A stretch of 64,000 nucleotides of DNA from Phycisphaerae bacterium (GTDB lineage: Bacteria > Planctomycetota > Phycisphaerae > UBA1845): assembly GCA_028289375.1 (NCBI GenBank), contig JANQQK010000038.1, positions 20,110 to 84,109 on the forward strand, given 5' to 3'. Below are positions 1-7,742 of this stretch, one piece after another (the stretch's first letter is position 1; every line of letters starts with the position of its first letter). Position numbers and translations under genes: made by a program. Below the pieces are notes generated by a model. That model ran no database searches and was not told the origin of the DNA. It saw nothing but the letters and a program-made list of their open reading frames with translations.

Positions 1-541
1 TCCCACGAATTGCCGGGCCTAAATCTCTGTCCTTAAGAAGATTCGTGACGTTATCATCATGTTCATCCTCGACATATGAACGCCACTCGGGCGCATACAG
101 GTCCACATCATCAACTGCGATTTGTGGTGCATTCATCTTTGTCTTTGGACACCAAATCAGGAAATGATACTGCTTATTTCCATTGACCGAGGCCAAACGA
201 AGTCCCAAGTCAGAATCCGAAGGACATGCGTGTTCCTTTAGTACCTTAGAGTTAAACTTAGAAAGCCTTGTTCCAGTCGAATTGGAATTCCACGCTGCAT
301 CCTTAACTTTTCGCGAAAGTTCCATGAGAGATGTAACCAATACCTGCCTTTGCGGCAAAGAGAAGACTGTCTCCAGGGCGTCGAACAGGATTCCAAATTG
401 TTTGATGTGTCTGTCGGTATCATATTCTTTGACGCACTCGTCGACCTTGGTTTTGAGATCTGCAAGCACGTCCAGGAAATACTCCTGCGTTACGAATTTT
501 GTACCACCCTTCTCCGCATACGGCGTTGCTTCTGATTGCAT
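1..541 (-). CDS. hypothetical protein, truncated by the window edge
   Basis: An open frame runs from an ATG at 541 down to base 1 without a stop, giving at least 180 residues. An AGGA sits 7-8 bases before the ATG, which decides the start. The protein begins MQSEATPYAEKGG and is mostly soluble and charged, with no signal peptide, membrane segment or motif I recognise. The DNA is visibly less GC-rich than the rest of the window and third positions are less GC-biased, which fits recent acquisition. The C-terminal part lies outside the window. Function unknown; I am fairly sure it is a real gene because the frame stays open for 540 bases in DNA of moderate composition. Confidence 0.6.
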   Translation of the reverse strand, partial: MQSEATPYAEKGGTKFVTQEYFLDVLADLKTKVDECVKEYDTDRHIKQFGILFDALETVFSLPQRQVLVTSLMELSRKVKDAAWNSNSTGTRLSKFNSKVLKEHACPSDSDLGLRLASVNGNKQYHFLIWCPKTKMNAPQIAVDDVDLYAPEWRSYVEDEHDDNVTNLLKDRDLGPAIRG

Positions 542-806
542 GGCGGGTTCCTGATGCAGCCGTTTATCGAATGACGAACAGGCCCAATCTAGGCTTCCGA
601 CTTCTGTTGATCAAGTCGTCGCCATGACACCTCAAACAGGTCACGGCAACTACCTGCCCAGACGTGGCAATTACTCGCGACACCGGGGCAATTGCCTGTA
701 AGATCTTTATTTTCAATGGGTTAAGTGGCCCTCGCTTAGTGGGTGGCGTACACTGTTATTGTTCGGTGAGTCAGCCGTACCGCGCTGCGCGAAGCCGGAC
801 GAATTC

Positions 807-939
807 ATGAGCAACCTGGCCGACAACGTGTCGGCCGCTCATTCATTGCCTGGGCCCAAGGCATCTTCCTCCAGACCGGTGGCGGGCGGTTTGCGCGCCT
901 TCCGCTACCGGTCTGCGCCCTCGTGTCAGCGCGAGGGTG
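807..939. repeat. three tandem hairpins (inverted-repeat cluster)
   Basis: Three inverted repeats follow each other. The first has perfect 8-base arms GGCCGACA/TGTCGGCC (818-825, 829-836), extended by ATGAGC/GCTCAT (807-812, 837-842) with a bulge. The second has 13-base arms at 873-885 and 902-914 with one mismatch (G-T as RNA). The third pairs CCCTCG (918-923) with CGAGGG (932-937). They end about 30 bases before a small membrane-protein gene. They could be the structured leader of that gene, a REP-like mobile repeat or a small RNA. Apart from these hairpins I see nothing in 542-967. Confidence 0.55.
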
Positions 940-967
940 GTCAACAAACCATGCAGGATGTGCAAGT

Positions 968-1249
968 ATGTCTATCGAAACTATCGCCACTGTCGCCCTG
1001 GCAGCATTGATCGTGATCCTCATCTGGATCCTTCGCAAGAAGATGTTCTCCAGCTGGTTTCCCCGGCCGAATCAGCGACTGCGCAACCGTGTCGCGCGGA
1101 TCTACCGGCGATGGCGCGCTGAGGGATATCGCCGTCGCAAGCACGATTGGGGAACGGTCTGGTTCCGGCCAGACGATGATCCGAATCACAATGATCCCAA
1201 TCACAATGGCCCGGACAACGACGGCCCGGATGACCGAGGCGGGGTTTGA
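968..1249 (+). CDS. small single-pass membrane protein with Asn/Asp-rich tail
   Basis: 93 codons from the ATG at 968, with GGATG about ten bases upstream. Residues 5-22 form one hydrophobic membrane segment (TIATVALAALIVILIWIL) followed at once by RKK, so the C-terminus is probably cytoplasmic. The middle is Arg-rich (about 33-60) and the tail carries a short near-repeat DPNHNDPNHNGPDNDGPDD. An in-frame ATG exists at 923, but it lies inside a hairpin and has no Shine-Dalgarno. Its 3' end overlaps the next gene by 20 bases, suggesting translational coupling. No family recognised. Confidence 0.5.
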   Translation: MSIETIATVALAALIVILIWILRKKMFSSWFPRPNQRLRNRVARIYRRWRAEGYRRRKHDWGTVWFRPDDDPNHNDPNHNGPDNDGPDDRGGV

Positions 1250-1490
1250 GACGCCGCTCGTCACGGATCTCACGCCGAGTCTCCAGGTTTGGCAGCGTCG
1301 ATCTGTCGAAGTTCGCCAAGCACTGCGGAAGACGATCATCGCCTGCTCGTCGCGGGAGTACTTCGAGACCGCCATGGCACTCGCGCAGTTTGAGAGCCGC
1401 GCCACCGGCGACGGGTTCTTGGGCTACGCACTCGTCGTCACACGTCTGGCCGGGCACCGCTGTAAATTGGGAAAGGTGGTGCCATCATGA
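1230..1490 (+). CDS. hypothetical protein, 86 residues
   Basis: An ATG at 1230 inside the end of the previous gene opens an 86-residue frame. It reads like real protein, with an amphipathic helix-rich middle (RQALRKTIIACSSREYFETA) and a basic C-terminus. Its TGA overlaps an ATG at 1487 (ATGA), so it looks like the middle member of a tightly packed three-gene unit whose last member is broken. No family recognised and no signal peptide. The alternative frame at 1246-1713 is Arg/Ser-rich and looks like a shadow. Confidence 0.45.
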   Translation: MTEAGFETPLVTDLTPSLQVWQRRSVEVRQALRKTIIACSSREYFETAMALAQFESRATGDGFLGYALVVTRLAGHRCKLGKVVPS

Positions 1491-1645
1491 TCGGTCGCAA
1501 ATGGGTGAGATCGGCGCGACGGTTGTGACGACCGGCAGACAACTACTCAGAAGCCGAGTTTTGGCCGAAGTACAAGGGTGCGGGTCGTTTGATCACTGTA
1601 ATGGCTGGCCACCATTTGCTTGGCGATACTCACCAGCAACTTTAG
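1487..1645 (+). pseudogene. nonsense-interrupted remnant, possibly DUF1232/YkvA N-terminus
   Basis: The ATG at 1487 overlaps the upstream stop but reads only 13 codons (MIGRKWVRSARRL) before TGA at 1526. The same frame then continues to TAG at 1643 and contains NYSEAEFWPKYKGAGR. That resembles the start of DUF1232 (YkvA-like) proteins, where a YS..FW.K.....AG pattern precedes the membrane part; the membrane part is absent. I read it as a gene broken by a nonsense codon and truncated next to the IS66 remnant. The family link rests on a short motif and is weak. Confidence 0.3.
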
Positions 1646-1757
1646 CATCGCCGGCGACGATCTCGTGCCGATATCGTAACCGTCCGCGGAACGGCGTTGT
1701 CAGGATCGTGTGACACGGTGTAGCACTTGCCCTTCCGGGGGACGCAGTCAGACTGGT

Positions 1758-2522
1758 TCAATTAGCGGTGGCGGGTTGCCAGCGGTCGGGTAGAAGATCG
1801 GCTAGTTGGTTGAAGGGGATGGCCGCAATGCGGGTAAGCACGTTTCGGAGGCAGGCCATGGGCACGATCTGGAGACTCTGGCGGGTGGCGATCAGGTTGA
1901 ACATCGTGGCCGCGGTGCGACCGCCGTTGTCCGAGCCGGCGAAGAGCCAGTTCTTGCGGCCGATCGCCACGCGGCGCAGCGCGTTTTCGCTGGCATTGTT
2001 GTCGATGGCCAGCCGCCCGTCGGTCGTGTACCCGCTAAAGGCCTCCCCCTGATTCAGCGCGTACTGGATCACCTGCCCTAACGGGCTCATGGACAGCTCC
2101 GGCCCGCCACGCTCGGCCTGCGGGTATTCCAGCCATGCCTTGAAGTCCGCCAGTCTCGGCCCCGACGACTCCTCTCGCAAACGAAGAAGATTCTCAACGA
2201 GCCAATCGTGCAAGCGTCGATCGGACTTATGAGCGGATACTCTGTGGGAGAGCCGCGACATCGCTGCTTGTTTGGCTTGCTGCTTCACCTGATTCTCGAC
2301 GTTATACAGCAACTGGTTGTGCGCCAGTTCATCAGTGCTGGCCGCCAGATCGCTGCCCCGCGAATCATAGAACTTCCGCCGCGCATGCGCTCGGGACGCC
2401 ACCTCCGTTATCTGGTGCTGGCGACACCACGACCGAACCGATTGCCTACCCTCGGCCTGATGACTCAGACGCCGCCGCCAAACCGACTCCTTCCGGAGAT
2501 CCCGCGCTGCAACCTCGTCCAT
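1758..2522 (-). mobile_element. IS66-family transposase, internally deleted TnpA-TnpC fusion
   Basis: 254 residues with a strong TAAGGAGG Shine-Dalgarno upstream. Residues 1-37 match the IS66 accessory TnpA start (WRRRLSHQAEGRQSVRSWC type). From about residue 42 the protein is the C-terminal half of TnpC, including HARRKFYDSR, DGRLAIDNNASENALRR and GRKNWLFAGSDNGGRTAA. The third catalytic acidic residue (E of SEN) remains, but the first two Asp of the DDE triad and all of TnpB are missing. The simplest reading is one in-frame deletion from tnpA into tnpC near 2400, so the element cannot move by itself. I could not find convincing terminal inverted repeats. Confidence 0.85.
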
Positions 2523-2643
2523 GCGCCGCGCCTCCTTACCTCGAGAAACGGTGGACGCTGGGGAGGAGAACTACGACTCAGCCAATGCGACGGAGTGTTC
2601 TCTACTACCTGACAAAACCGGCCGATCACCCTTACGTGCGGTA

Positions 2644-2830
2644 TCAGCAGTCTGATGTGAGGTACGCGTCCACCGCACGCACCACAAAGGCCTTCACGTC
2701 AGGCGGCACATCAGACTCCATGATCAACCGTATCGCACGCTCGGCTTCCTCAGAACTCGCGCGCTCCGGTACAACATCTGTGCAACACCCTGCCGAATTC
2801 GTCGATTTCTGCTCGCTAGACGGGGTTTCC
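2644..2830 (-). pseudogene. coding remnant joined to the broken tRNA-Thr
   Basis: Directly after the last base of the tRNA anticodon stem, the minus strand keeps an open frame to a stop at 2644. It contains a protein-like segment (EEAERAIRLIMESDVPPDVK) that resembles no shadow. It has no start codon of its own and occupies the place where the tRNA T-arm should be. It may be the 3' end of a gene brought in by recombination at the tRNA, for example an integrase-associated gene, but nothing in it identifies a family. Confidence 0.3.
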
Positions 2831-2874
2831 TGCGGTTTACAAAACCGCTGCTCTGCCAATTGAGCTACGGTGGC
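2831..2874 (-). tRNA. 5' half of tRNA-Thr (anticodon TGT), disrupted
   Basis: Reading the minus strand from 2874 gives a 7-base acceptor strand GCCACCG, a D-arm GCTC/GAGC (2850-2865), and an anticodon stem GCGGT/ACCGC around the loop TTTGTAA, with anticodon TGT at 2841-2839 (Thr, codon ACA). All of this is textbook. After the anticodon stem the sequence turns into unrelated DNA: no variable loop, T-arm or 3' acceptor strand (CGGTGGC) follows. The gene is therefore cut in the middle, presumably by integration or deletion, and cannot give a tRNA. Confidence 0.75.
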
Positions 2875-3256
2875 ATCGTTGTCGTCAGTGGGCGACACGG
2901 AGCGACCCGCCCCGCACGTAACCGACTGCGACGGTAGGACTTTAGCACAGCTTGCCGCCCTTGGCGAGTGTTCACCGGTATCCGGAGTTTTGGACTGGGA
3001 CCAGCTCAAAATCTCTGCGCGTGCCAAAAACAACTTGGGACACTATCTTCGCAAACGTCCTATAAGCCTGTAAGTGGTTTGCACCTAGCCCGGATGCGGA
3101 CTTCGGCCGACGTTACTGGGGGATTTGACGATGCGTGGACGATTGACCGGATCGTTCGCGCCAGCACCAACAGGAACTGAGTAAGACGTCCACGATTGGC
3201 CAAAGAATGCGATCGGGGTTCGGCGTCCCGCGTGGCCTGATGACCAACTCAGCTGT
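2875..3256. other. gap without recognisable gene
   Basis: About 380 bases between the broken tRNA and the dead kinase. Open frames here are short, lack ribosome binding sites and do not resemble proteins. I see nothing I can name. Confidence 0.4.
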
Positions 3257-3976
3257 TACCGTTTTCCTGAACCTGAGTTAGATGAGCGATCAGCCCGCCT
3301 TTGTGTCGAACATGACGCGCCGGTCATCGCCAATGCGCGCCATCTCGCAAAGCTGGTCGTCGACATGGAGACTGGCCAGCGCGGTCTTTTCATCACATGA
3401 AAAGACGAGTATCTGGAGCCGTACGAGAACGCCGTCGTTTCGTTCGACGCACTCGTCGGCGCGCGGTAACAACACATCCGCAGCAACCCACCACAAGTGC
3501 ACTTCCTCGAGGCAATTGAGAAGTTGGTCGAACGATGGAAAGTCGGCGTGGCCGAACCGCAGATCGAGCTGCGACGCCGCGTTGGTGCGCCGACTGCAGA
3601 TGCTCGAAGTCTTCAGGAAGTCCTGTCGAAAGGCGCCGGAAAGCGGATCCTGGACAGGATTCGCGCGCTGGCTGTGAAGAATGTTCGGGCGTGCACGAAA
3701 AACGACAAGGCTTTGGACTGCATTCTCATGGACATGCAGATGCCCGTCCTCGACGGATACCAAGCCACCGCGAAGCTTCGAGACATGGGCTGGTCCGGGC
3801 CGATCATCGCCCTCACGGCACCCGCCATGAGTGGAGATCGCCAGAAGTGTCTCGACGCCGGATGTGACGACTACGTCATCAAACCCGTCGACCGCACGCT
3901 GCTCATACAGACAATCCCAAAGTACATCGAAGCACACAGTCGAGAGTCCAGTCTCGAACTGACGGCATCAACATAG
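3257..3976 (+). pseudogene. decayed hybrid sensor histidine kinase (CHASE3 plus half receiver)
   Basis: One frame carries a CHASE3 sensor domain: VIANARHLAKLVVDMETGQR (about 3317-3376), then after an in-frame TGA at 3398, KDEYLEPYENAVVSFDALVG, then after an in-frame TAA at 3470, [15 protein letters not shown] and a CHASE3-like end to about 3675. It then joins the second half of a receiver domain: [15 protein letters not shown] with the phospho-acceptor Asp, a T-A pair (ALTAP) and the conserved Lys (YVIKPVD), ending at 3976. The HisKA, HATPase and first receiver beta-strand are missing. Two nonsense codons plus a large in-frame deletion make it a pseudogene. A GTG at 3497 could still express a 159-residue tail, but half a receiver should not fold. 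Confidence 0.8.
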
Positions 3977-4155
3977 TAGTTCCCGTCTAAACATCCGCAG
4001 GTGCCCCGCCCGGATCAGCATTCGCCCGCGCGGGGTCGCCCCGAATCGATTCCAGCCCGTCTTGCCTACGCTCGCGACTCGGTTTAAATCATTGGGCCTC
4101 TCAGAGTCGAGTGTCACCATGCGCCCCGCAGGGCCGAACCATCGGAGTGAAAACA

Positions 4156-4674
4156 ATGTCCGCTTCCAAACCCGTTGCATTCGTTTCGCTGTTCGTGCTG
4201 GCCATGCTCGTGGGCTGCCACACAACCCCCTTTGCCTCATACCCGCTTGAAGTGTCCGCAACCGACATCGAACAGCAAGACGTTCCGGCCCCTGCCCTCA
4301 AAACGTTGCAGAACGCTGCCGGCGGTCGCCCGATCACCGCGTTTGAACGCGAGGACCGGGGTTTATACATCGCCTACGAAGGCGAATGGCAGGAAGGCGA
4401 CATCGAAGCCGAAATCACCGTGCTGCCGGATGGTGGTCTCCTCGAATCGGAGAGCGAGTTGGCCAAGCACGAATTCGCCCTGCTCCCACCAGCCATACGA
4501 AGAAGGGTTGAAGCGCTCCAACAGCGTGGGTACCGCGTTGAGATCGCCAAACAAGCCATTTATTTCTACGAGATCGAAGCTGAAAGAGAAAACGAAGGCA
4601 GTGAAGATTCGGAACAGGAATGGCTGCTAAGACCCGATGGCAGCGATGCAACCCGACCGCCTGCGGCTAGGTGA
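4156..4674 (+). CDS. PepSY-like lipoprotein
   Basis: 172 residues from the ATG at 4156, with GGAG nine bases upstream. A lipoprotein signal ends in LAMLVGC (Cys about residue 17). The mature part has a PepSY-like layout: PALKTLQNAAGGRPITAFER, a Tyr-containing strand (LYIAYEGEW) and VLPDGGLLESE. A second, poorer copy follows from about residue 112 (LLPPAIRRRVEALQQRGYRV). Such proteins usually sit at the outer membrane or periplasm, and this one probably has a binding or inhibitory role. It converges on the downstream phosphatase with a 28-base gap. An upstream ATG at 4111 lacks a Shine-Dalgarno. Confidence 0.7.
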   Translation: MSASKPVAFVSLFVLAMLVGCHTTPFASYPLEVSATDIEQQDVPAPALKTLQNAAGGRPITAFEREDRGLYIAYEGEWQEGDIEAEITVLPDGGLLESESELAKHEFALLPPAIRRRVEALQQRGYRVEIAKQAIYFYEIEAERENEGSEDSEQEWLLRPDGSDATRPPAAR

Positions 4675-4702
4675 GCAAATTCGCGAAGCAGATCGTGCGA
4701 AT

Positions 4703-6316
4703 TCAGACACGCTGATTTGGACACAGCCGCGACAGTCCCACGATCGACAGATCATCGTCCACGCGTTCGCCTCCGGACCACCGCATTGCTGCCATCAGAG
4801 CCCGGTCCACCTGGATAGTGACGTCGGCCGTATCGCTGGCGAGTTGCATCCGAAGTCGCTCTCGGCCGAATTCCTCGCCCGACGGACTGCGCTGCTCGAA
4901 GAGACCGTCGGAGTGAATGAACAGGCGATCACCAGGCTCCAACTGCAGGGTCAATTCGCGGAATTCCGTGTCAGGCATCAAACCGACGGGAACCTCGCCG
5001 CCATCGACAATCTCTGCGTCGCCACTCGACCGCACAACGATCGGCCCGGGATGGCCGGCGCACGCATAGCGTACTCGGCCCGACCGGAGGTCCAGAATAC
5101 CGTAGATCATTGTGATGAAATGAGGATTGCGTTGAGGATCCATCGGGTTCATGACGTTCAGACGCCGCACAACTTCACCGGGTGTCACCGCCTTGAACGT
5201 CCCAGGATCCCAACCAGGTTCAAGTACGATGGAGGAGCGATCAGATCGCGGCGCCAGGGTACGCGTGGCAGTGACTGCCAGCAATGATGCTGGAACGCCA
5301 TGTCCACTGACATCGAGCAAGTAGAATGCCAATGTATCTTCGTCCACAGCAAAGATGTCGAGGGCATCGCCGCCCAATTCATAGCACGGTCGATAAGCCC
5401 AGCCGAAGGAATAGCCATCACACGCCGGAACATCCCTCGGAAGCAATGCCTGCTGAACGCGACCGGCCGCCTCGAGGTCCATCTTCATGCGATTATTCGC
5501 GGCGGCCACCGACTTTTGAGCATTCTTCAAGGCTGTCACATCGTATGAAACACCCGCTAGGTATCGAACATCGCCGCTTTCATCGAAGAGTGGGAACTTG
5601 TTCGAAATGAAGATCCGCCGGTCCCCGGAAGCATCTGGTGACTCCTCCCGGGTCACCGGCTTTTTGGATGTGATGGCCGCTCGATCGGTTTCCACCAGCG
5701 AACGTGCAACCTCGGGCGGCATGAGCTCAAAGTCCGTACGACCGATCGACTCCTCACGTGTCAGCCCGATCACTTCGGTCCATTTGCGGTTTACCTCGGC
5801 ATAGCGCCCCTCCATGTCCTTCGCGTAGATCACAGCATCCGTATGGTCAAGAAGGCCATCGATCAATTGGCGCCGTTGCTCGCTCTGGCGGCGCTCGTCC
5901 TGAAGTTCCTGCTCCGCTTCCCGCCGTTCCGTCACATCGATTATCACGCCATCGTGATAGAGAAATCCACCGCCCGCATCGAGCACCGGATGAACCGAAT
6001 CAGACACCCAGCGAACACTCCCATCCGCGTGGAATACACGGTACTCGATTTGAGTGTCAGCGCCTGACGCCGCACAAGTGTCCAGTACGTCCATGAGCCG
6101 ATTGTGGTCATCCGGGTGAACCAGCTTCAGAAACTCCAGCGAAGAAAGAGACTCCAGATAGTCCGCAGCATAACCACAAACCTTGCGCGTGGACCCTGCG
6201 ACATGATGGATTCGGCCGCCTTGACCCCAGTCAGCACGATAGATAATCGCTGGCACATTTGCGACAAGCGACGCAAGTACATCAGCCGGAATATCGCGAT
6301 CGACAGGACTTGTCAT
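4703..6316 (-). CDS. PAS-PAS-SpoIIE/RsbU-type PP2C phosphatase
   Basis: 537 residues, soluble. PAS/PAC domain 1 (about 10-135; YRVFHADGSVRWVSDSVHPV), a short coiled linker (EQELQDERRQSEQRR), PAS domain 2 (about 150-270), a second helical linker with AAGRVQQALLP, then a PPM-type serine phosphatase of the SpoIIE/RsbU class (about 290-530). Metal-binding motifs are present: ELGGDALDIF, LLDVSGHGVPASLLA, GHPGPIVV, DGLFEQR and VDDDLSIVGL. Such proteins dephosphorylate anti-sigma antagonists or act as stand-alone signal outputs. No anti-sigma partner is adjacent. GGAG lies six bases before the ATG. Confidence 0.88.
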   Translation of the reverse strand: MTSPVDRDIPADVLASLVANVPAIIYRADWGQGGRIHHVAGSTRKVCGYAADYLESLSSLEFLKLVHPDDHNRLMDVLDTCAASGADTQIEYRVFHADGSVRWVSDSVHPVLDAGGGFLYHDGVIIDVTERREAEQELQDERRQSEQRRQLIDGLLDHTDAVIYAKDMEGRYAEVNRKWTEVIGLTREESIGRTDFELMPPEVARSLVETDRAAITSKKPVTREESPDASGDRRIFISNKFPLFDESGDVRYLAGVSYDVTALKNAQKSVAAANNRMKMDLEAAGRVQQALLPRDVPACDGYSFGWAYRPCYELGGDALDIFAVDEDTLAFYLLDVSGHGVPASLLAVTATRTLAPRSDRSSIVLEPGWDPGTFKAVTPGEVVRRLNVMNPMDPQRNPHFITMIYGILDLRSGRVRYACAGHPGPIVVRSSGDAEIVDGGEVPVGLMPDTEFRELTLQLEPGDRLFIHSDGLFEQRSPSGEEFGRERLRMQLASDTADVTIQVDRALMAAMRWSGGERVDDDLSIVGLSRLCPNQRV

Positions 6317-6502
6317 AGGTTCTCCGCCAACGCCACGCCACCGTTCGGGATTAACTTCGGTGCACGCCGGTGCTTATCCGCGCAACGCAGGAAAGGAGTA
6401 TAACCAGCTGACCACGTTGTTTCGAAGAAATTGTGCCCGGGGCAGGAACCACCACAGACGTGTCACCGGCGTCGCTGGACGATCCGAAACGCCGTGAACT
6501 CT

Positions 6503-7567
6503 TCACGGCTGCGCGCGATGCTCGATCCAGCGTACCAGCCTGTGTACCACGCGGGACTCGATGGGCCCAGTCCGGCTTTTGGCGATCACCCCGTACTCGT
6601 CATGGTGCACGTCACCAGCCACCTCCCGAGCCAACTGGTGCCCCAGCCCGTCATACACCACGAAATCGAACGCCCGATGCCCGGAACGGCGCAAGTATCC
6701 CGCCAACAAGTACGTCTCCAGCAGCCACCGCTCATCCACATCGCCCACCAGCGACAACAGCGGCGTCTGGTGCGTTGCCCATACATCCGCCGGCCAAGGC
6801 GTACCAAATTTGGTCTTTTCTCCCGCCACCGGCTTCTCCCACGACGCGCGTCGCTCTGTCAGCACGCCGATGACATGTTCATGCCGCGACCGACGCTTCC
6901 CGGCTTTCGTCGCGTTCCGGTCATGGCCATGACCCGCGTCAGCCACGATCGTCCGGACCGCATCAAGATCGGCTGGTATTTGCTTCGCACCTGCCAACAT
7001 GACCACGCCCGGAACATTCGAATCGACAGCGACGATGGCCGCCGCCCGATGCGCCCCCAAACTGTGTCCAACGAGGAAAATGTGATCGTCGGGCACCACA
7101 CGTTTCGCCCGAAACGCCGCCCACGCCTTGTGCGTCTGCTCGATCGTCTGCTCGAATGACCCGGGATCCATCATCAGCGGATCCTTGGCATGAAGTGGAT
7201 CCCCTCGCCGAATCGCGTTCCATCGCATCACCACGAACCCCCGCTCGAGCAACGCAGCCGCGATCGTCGCCGCATCACGCGTTTCCCGCCCGTCGATCGT
7301 CATGATCCCCGGAACACTCCAGTCGATGTCCGTCCCCATTCCGCCCCCAATGAGCATCACCGCCCACGGGCGACGCTTCTCCACCGGCGGAAGTTCGATC
7401 CGACCGTCATACGACCAACCGTTGCCGGTCTCGAATGTGATCGGAACAACCGAAACGCCGCCGGCATCAGCCAATACCACGCCGACTGAATGCCCCATCA
7501 CGAGCAAGAGTGCCACACCCAACAGCGAAACCGGGTGATCCAGGAACAAACTCCGAATGGATTTCAT
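6503..7567 (-). CDS. secreted alpha/beta-hydrolase
   Basis: 354 residues from the ATG at 7567. The N-terminus has a membrane or signal segment (about 12-33; LLGVALLLVMGHSVGVVLA). The alpha/beta-hydrolase fold shows an oxyanion-type GGGMG (about 75), the nucleophile elbow GHSLGAH, a candidate acid in LVGDVDERW and a candidate His in DGLGHQLA. Family members hydrolyse esters or peptides; the substrate cannot be read from the sequence. The longer frame up to 7693 crosses the probable promoter region, so I chose the ATG that starts the signal segment. Confidence 0.7.
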   Translation of the reverse strand: MKSIRSLFLDHPVSLLGVALLLVMGHSVGVVLADAGGVSVVPITFETGNGWSYDGRIELPPVEKRRPWAVMLIGGGMGTDIDWSVPGIMTIDGRETRDAATIAAALLERGFVVMRWNAIRRGDPLHAKDPLMMDPGSFEQTIEQTHKAWAAFRAKRVVPDDHIFLVGHSLGAHRAAAIVAVDSNVPGVVMLAGAKQIPADLDAVRTIVADAGHGHDRNATKAGKRRSRHEHVIGVLTERRASWEKPVAGEKTKFGTPWPADVWATHQTPLLSLVGDVDERWLLETYLLAGYLRRSGHRAFDFVVYDGLGHQLAREVAGDVHHDEYGVIAKSRTGPIESRVVHRLVRWIEHRAQP

Positions 7568-7742
7568 ATCGCGAACTGTATTCAGGCTGACCCGGATCTG
7601 ACATGGGCGCCGGGGGACATTTCCGCAATTGATCAACTGACGCTGATCTGACGTCTTCTGTCGTGCGAGATCAAGCTCAAACGGGCATGCCATCCGCTCA
7701 TCGGCGGATATTCCCCAGCGACACCCGACAATGCAGAATCGA

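Noticed and set aside
183..554. A 123-residue plus-strand ORF near the left edge
   Set aside because: It lies antisense to the longer edge-truncated frame that has a ribosome binding site and better protein-like sequence.
1700..2640. IS66 terminal inverted repeats
   Set aside because: A GTAAGG-like end is suggested near 2628-2636 (minus strand), but I found no matching partner on the left side, so I do not claim element borders.
2644..3033. A 129-residue minus-strand ORF starting upstream of the tRNA
   Set aside because: Its middle (VAQLAEQRFCKPQ) is the translation of the tRNA-Thr 5' half, a well-known artefact. Only the part after the tRNA may be coding.
3290..3937. A 215-residue minus-strand ORF
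   Set aside because: It is antisense to the recognisable CHASE3/receiver remnants and has no motif of its own.
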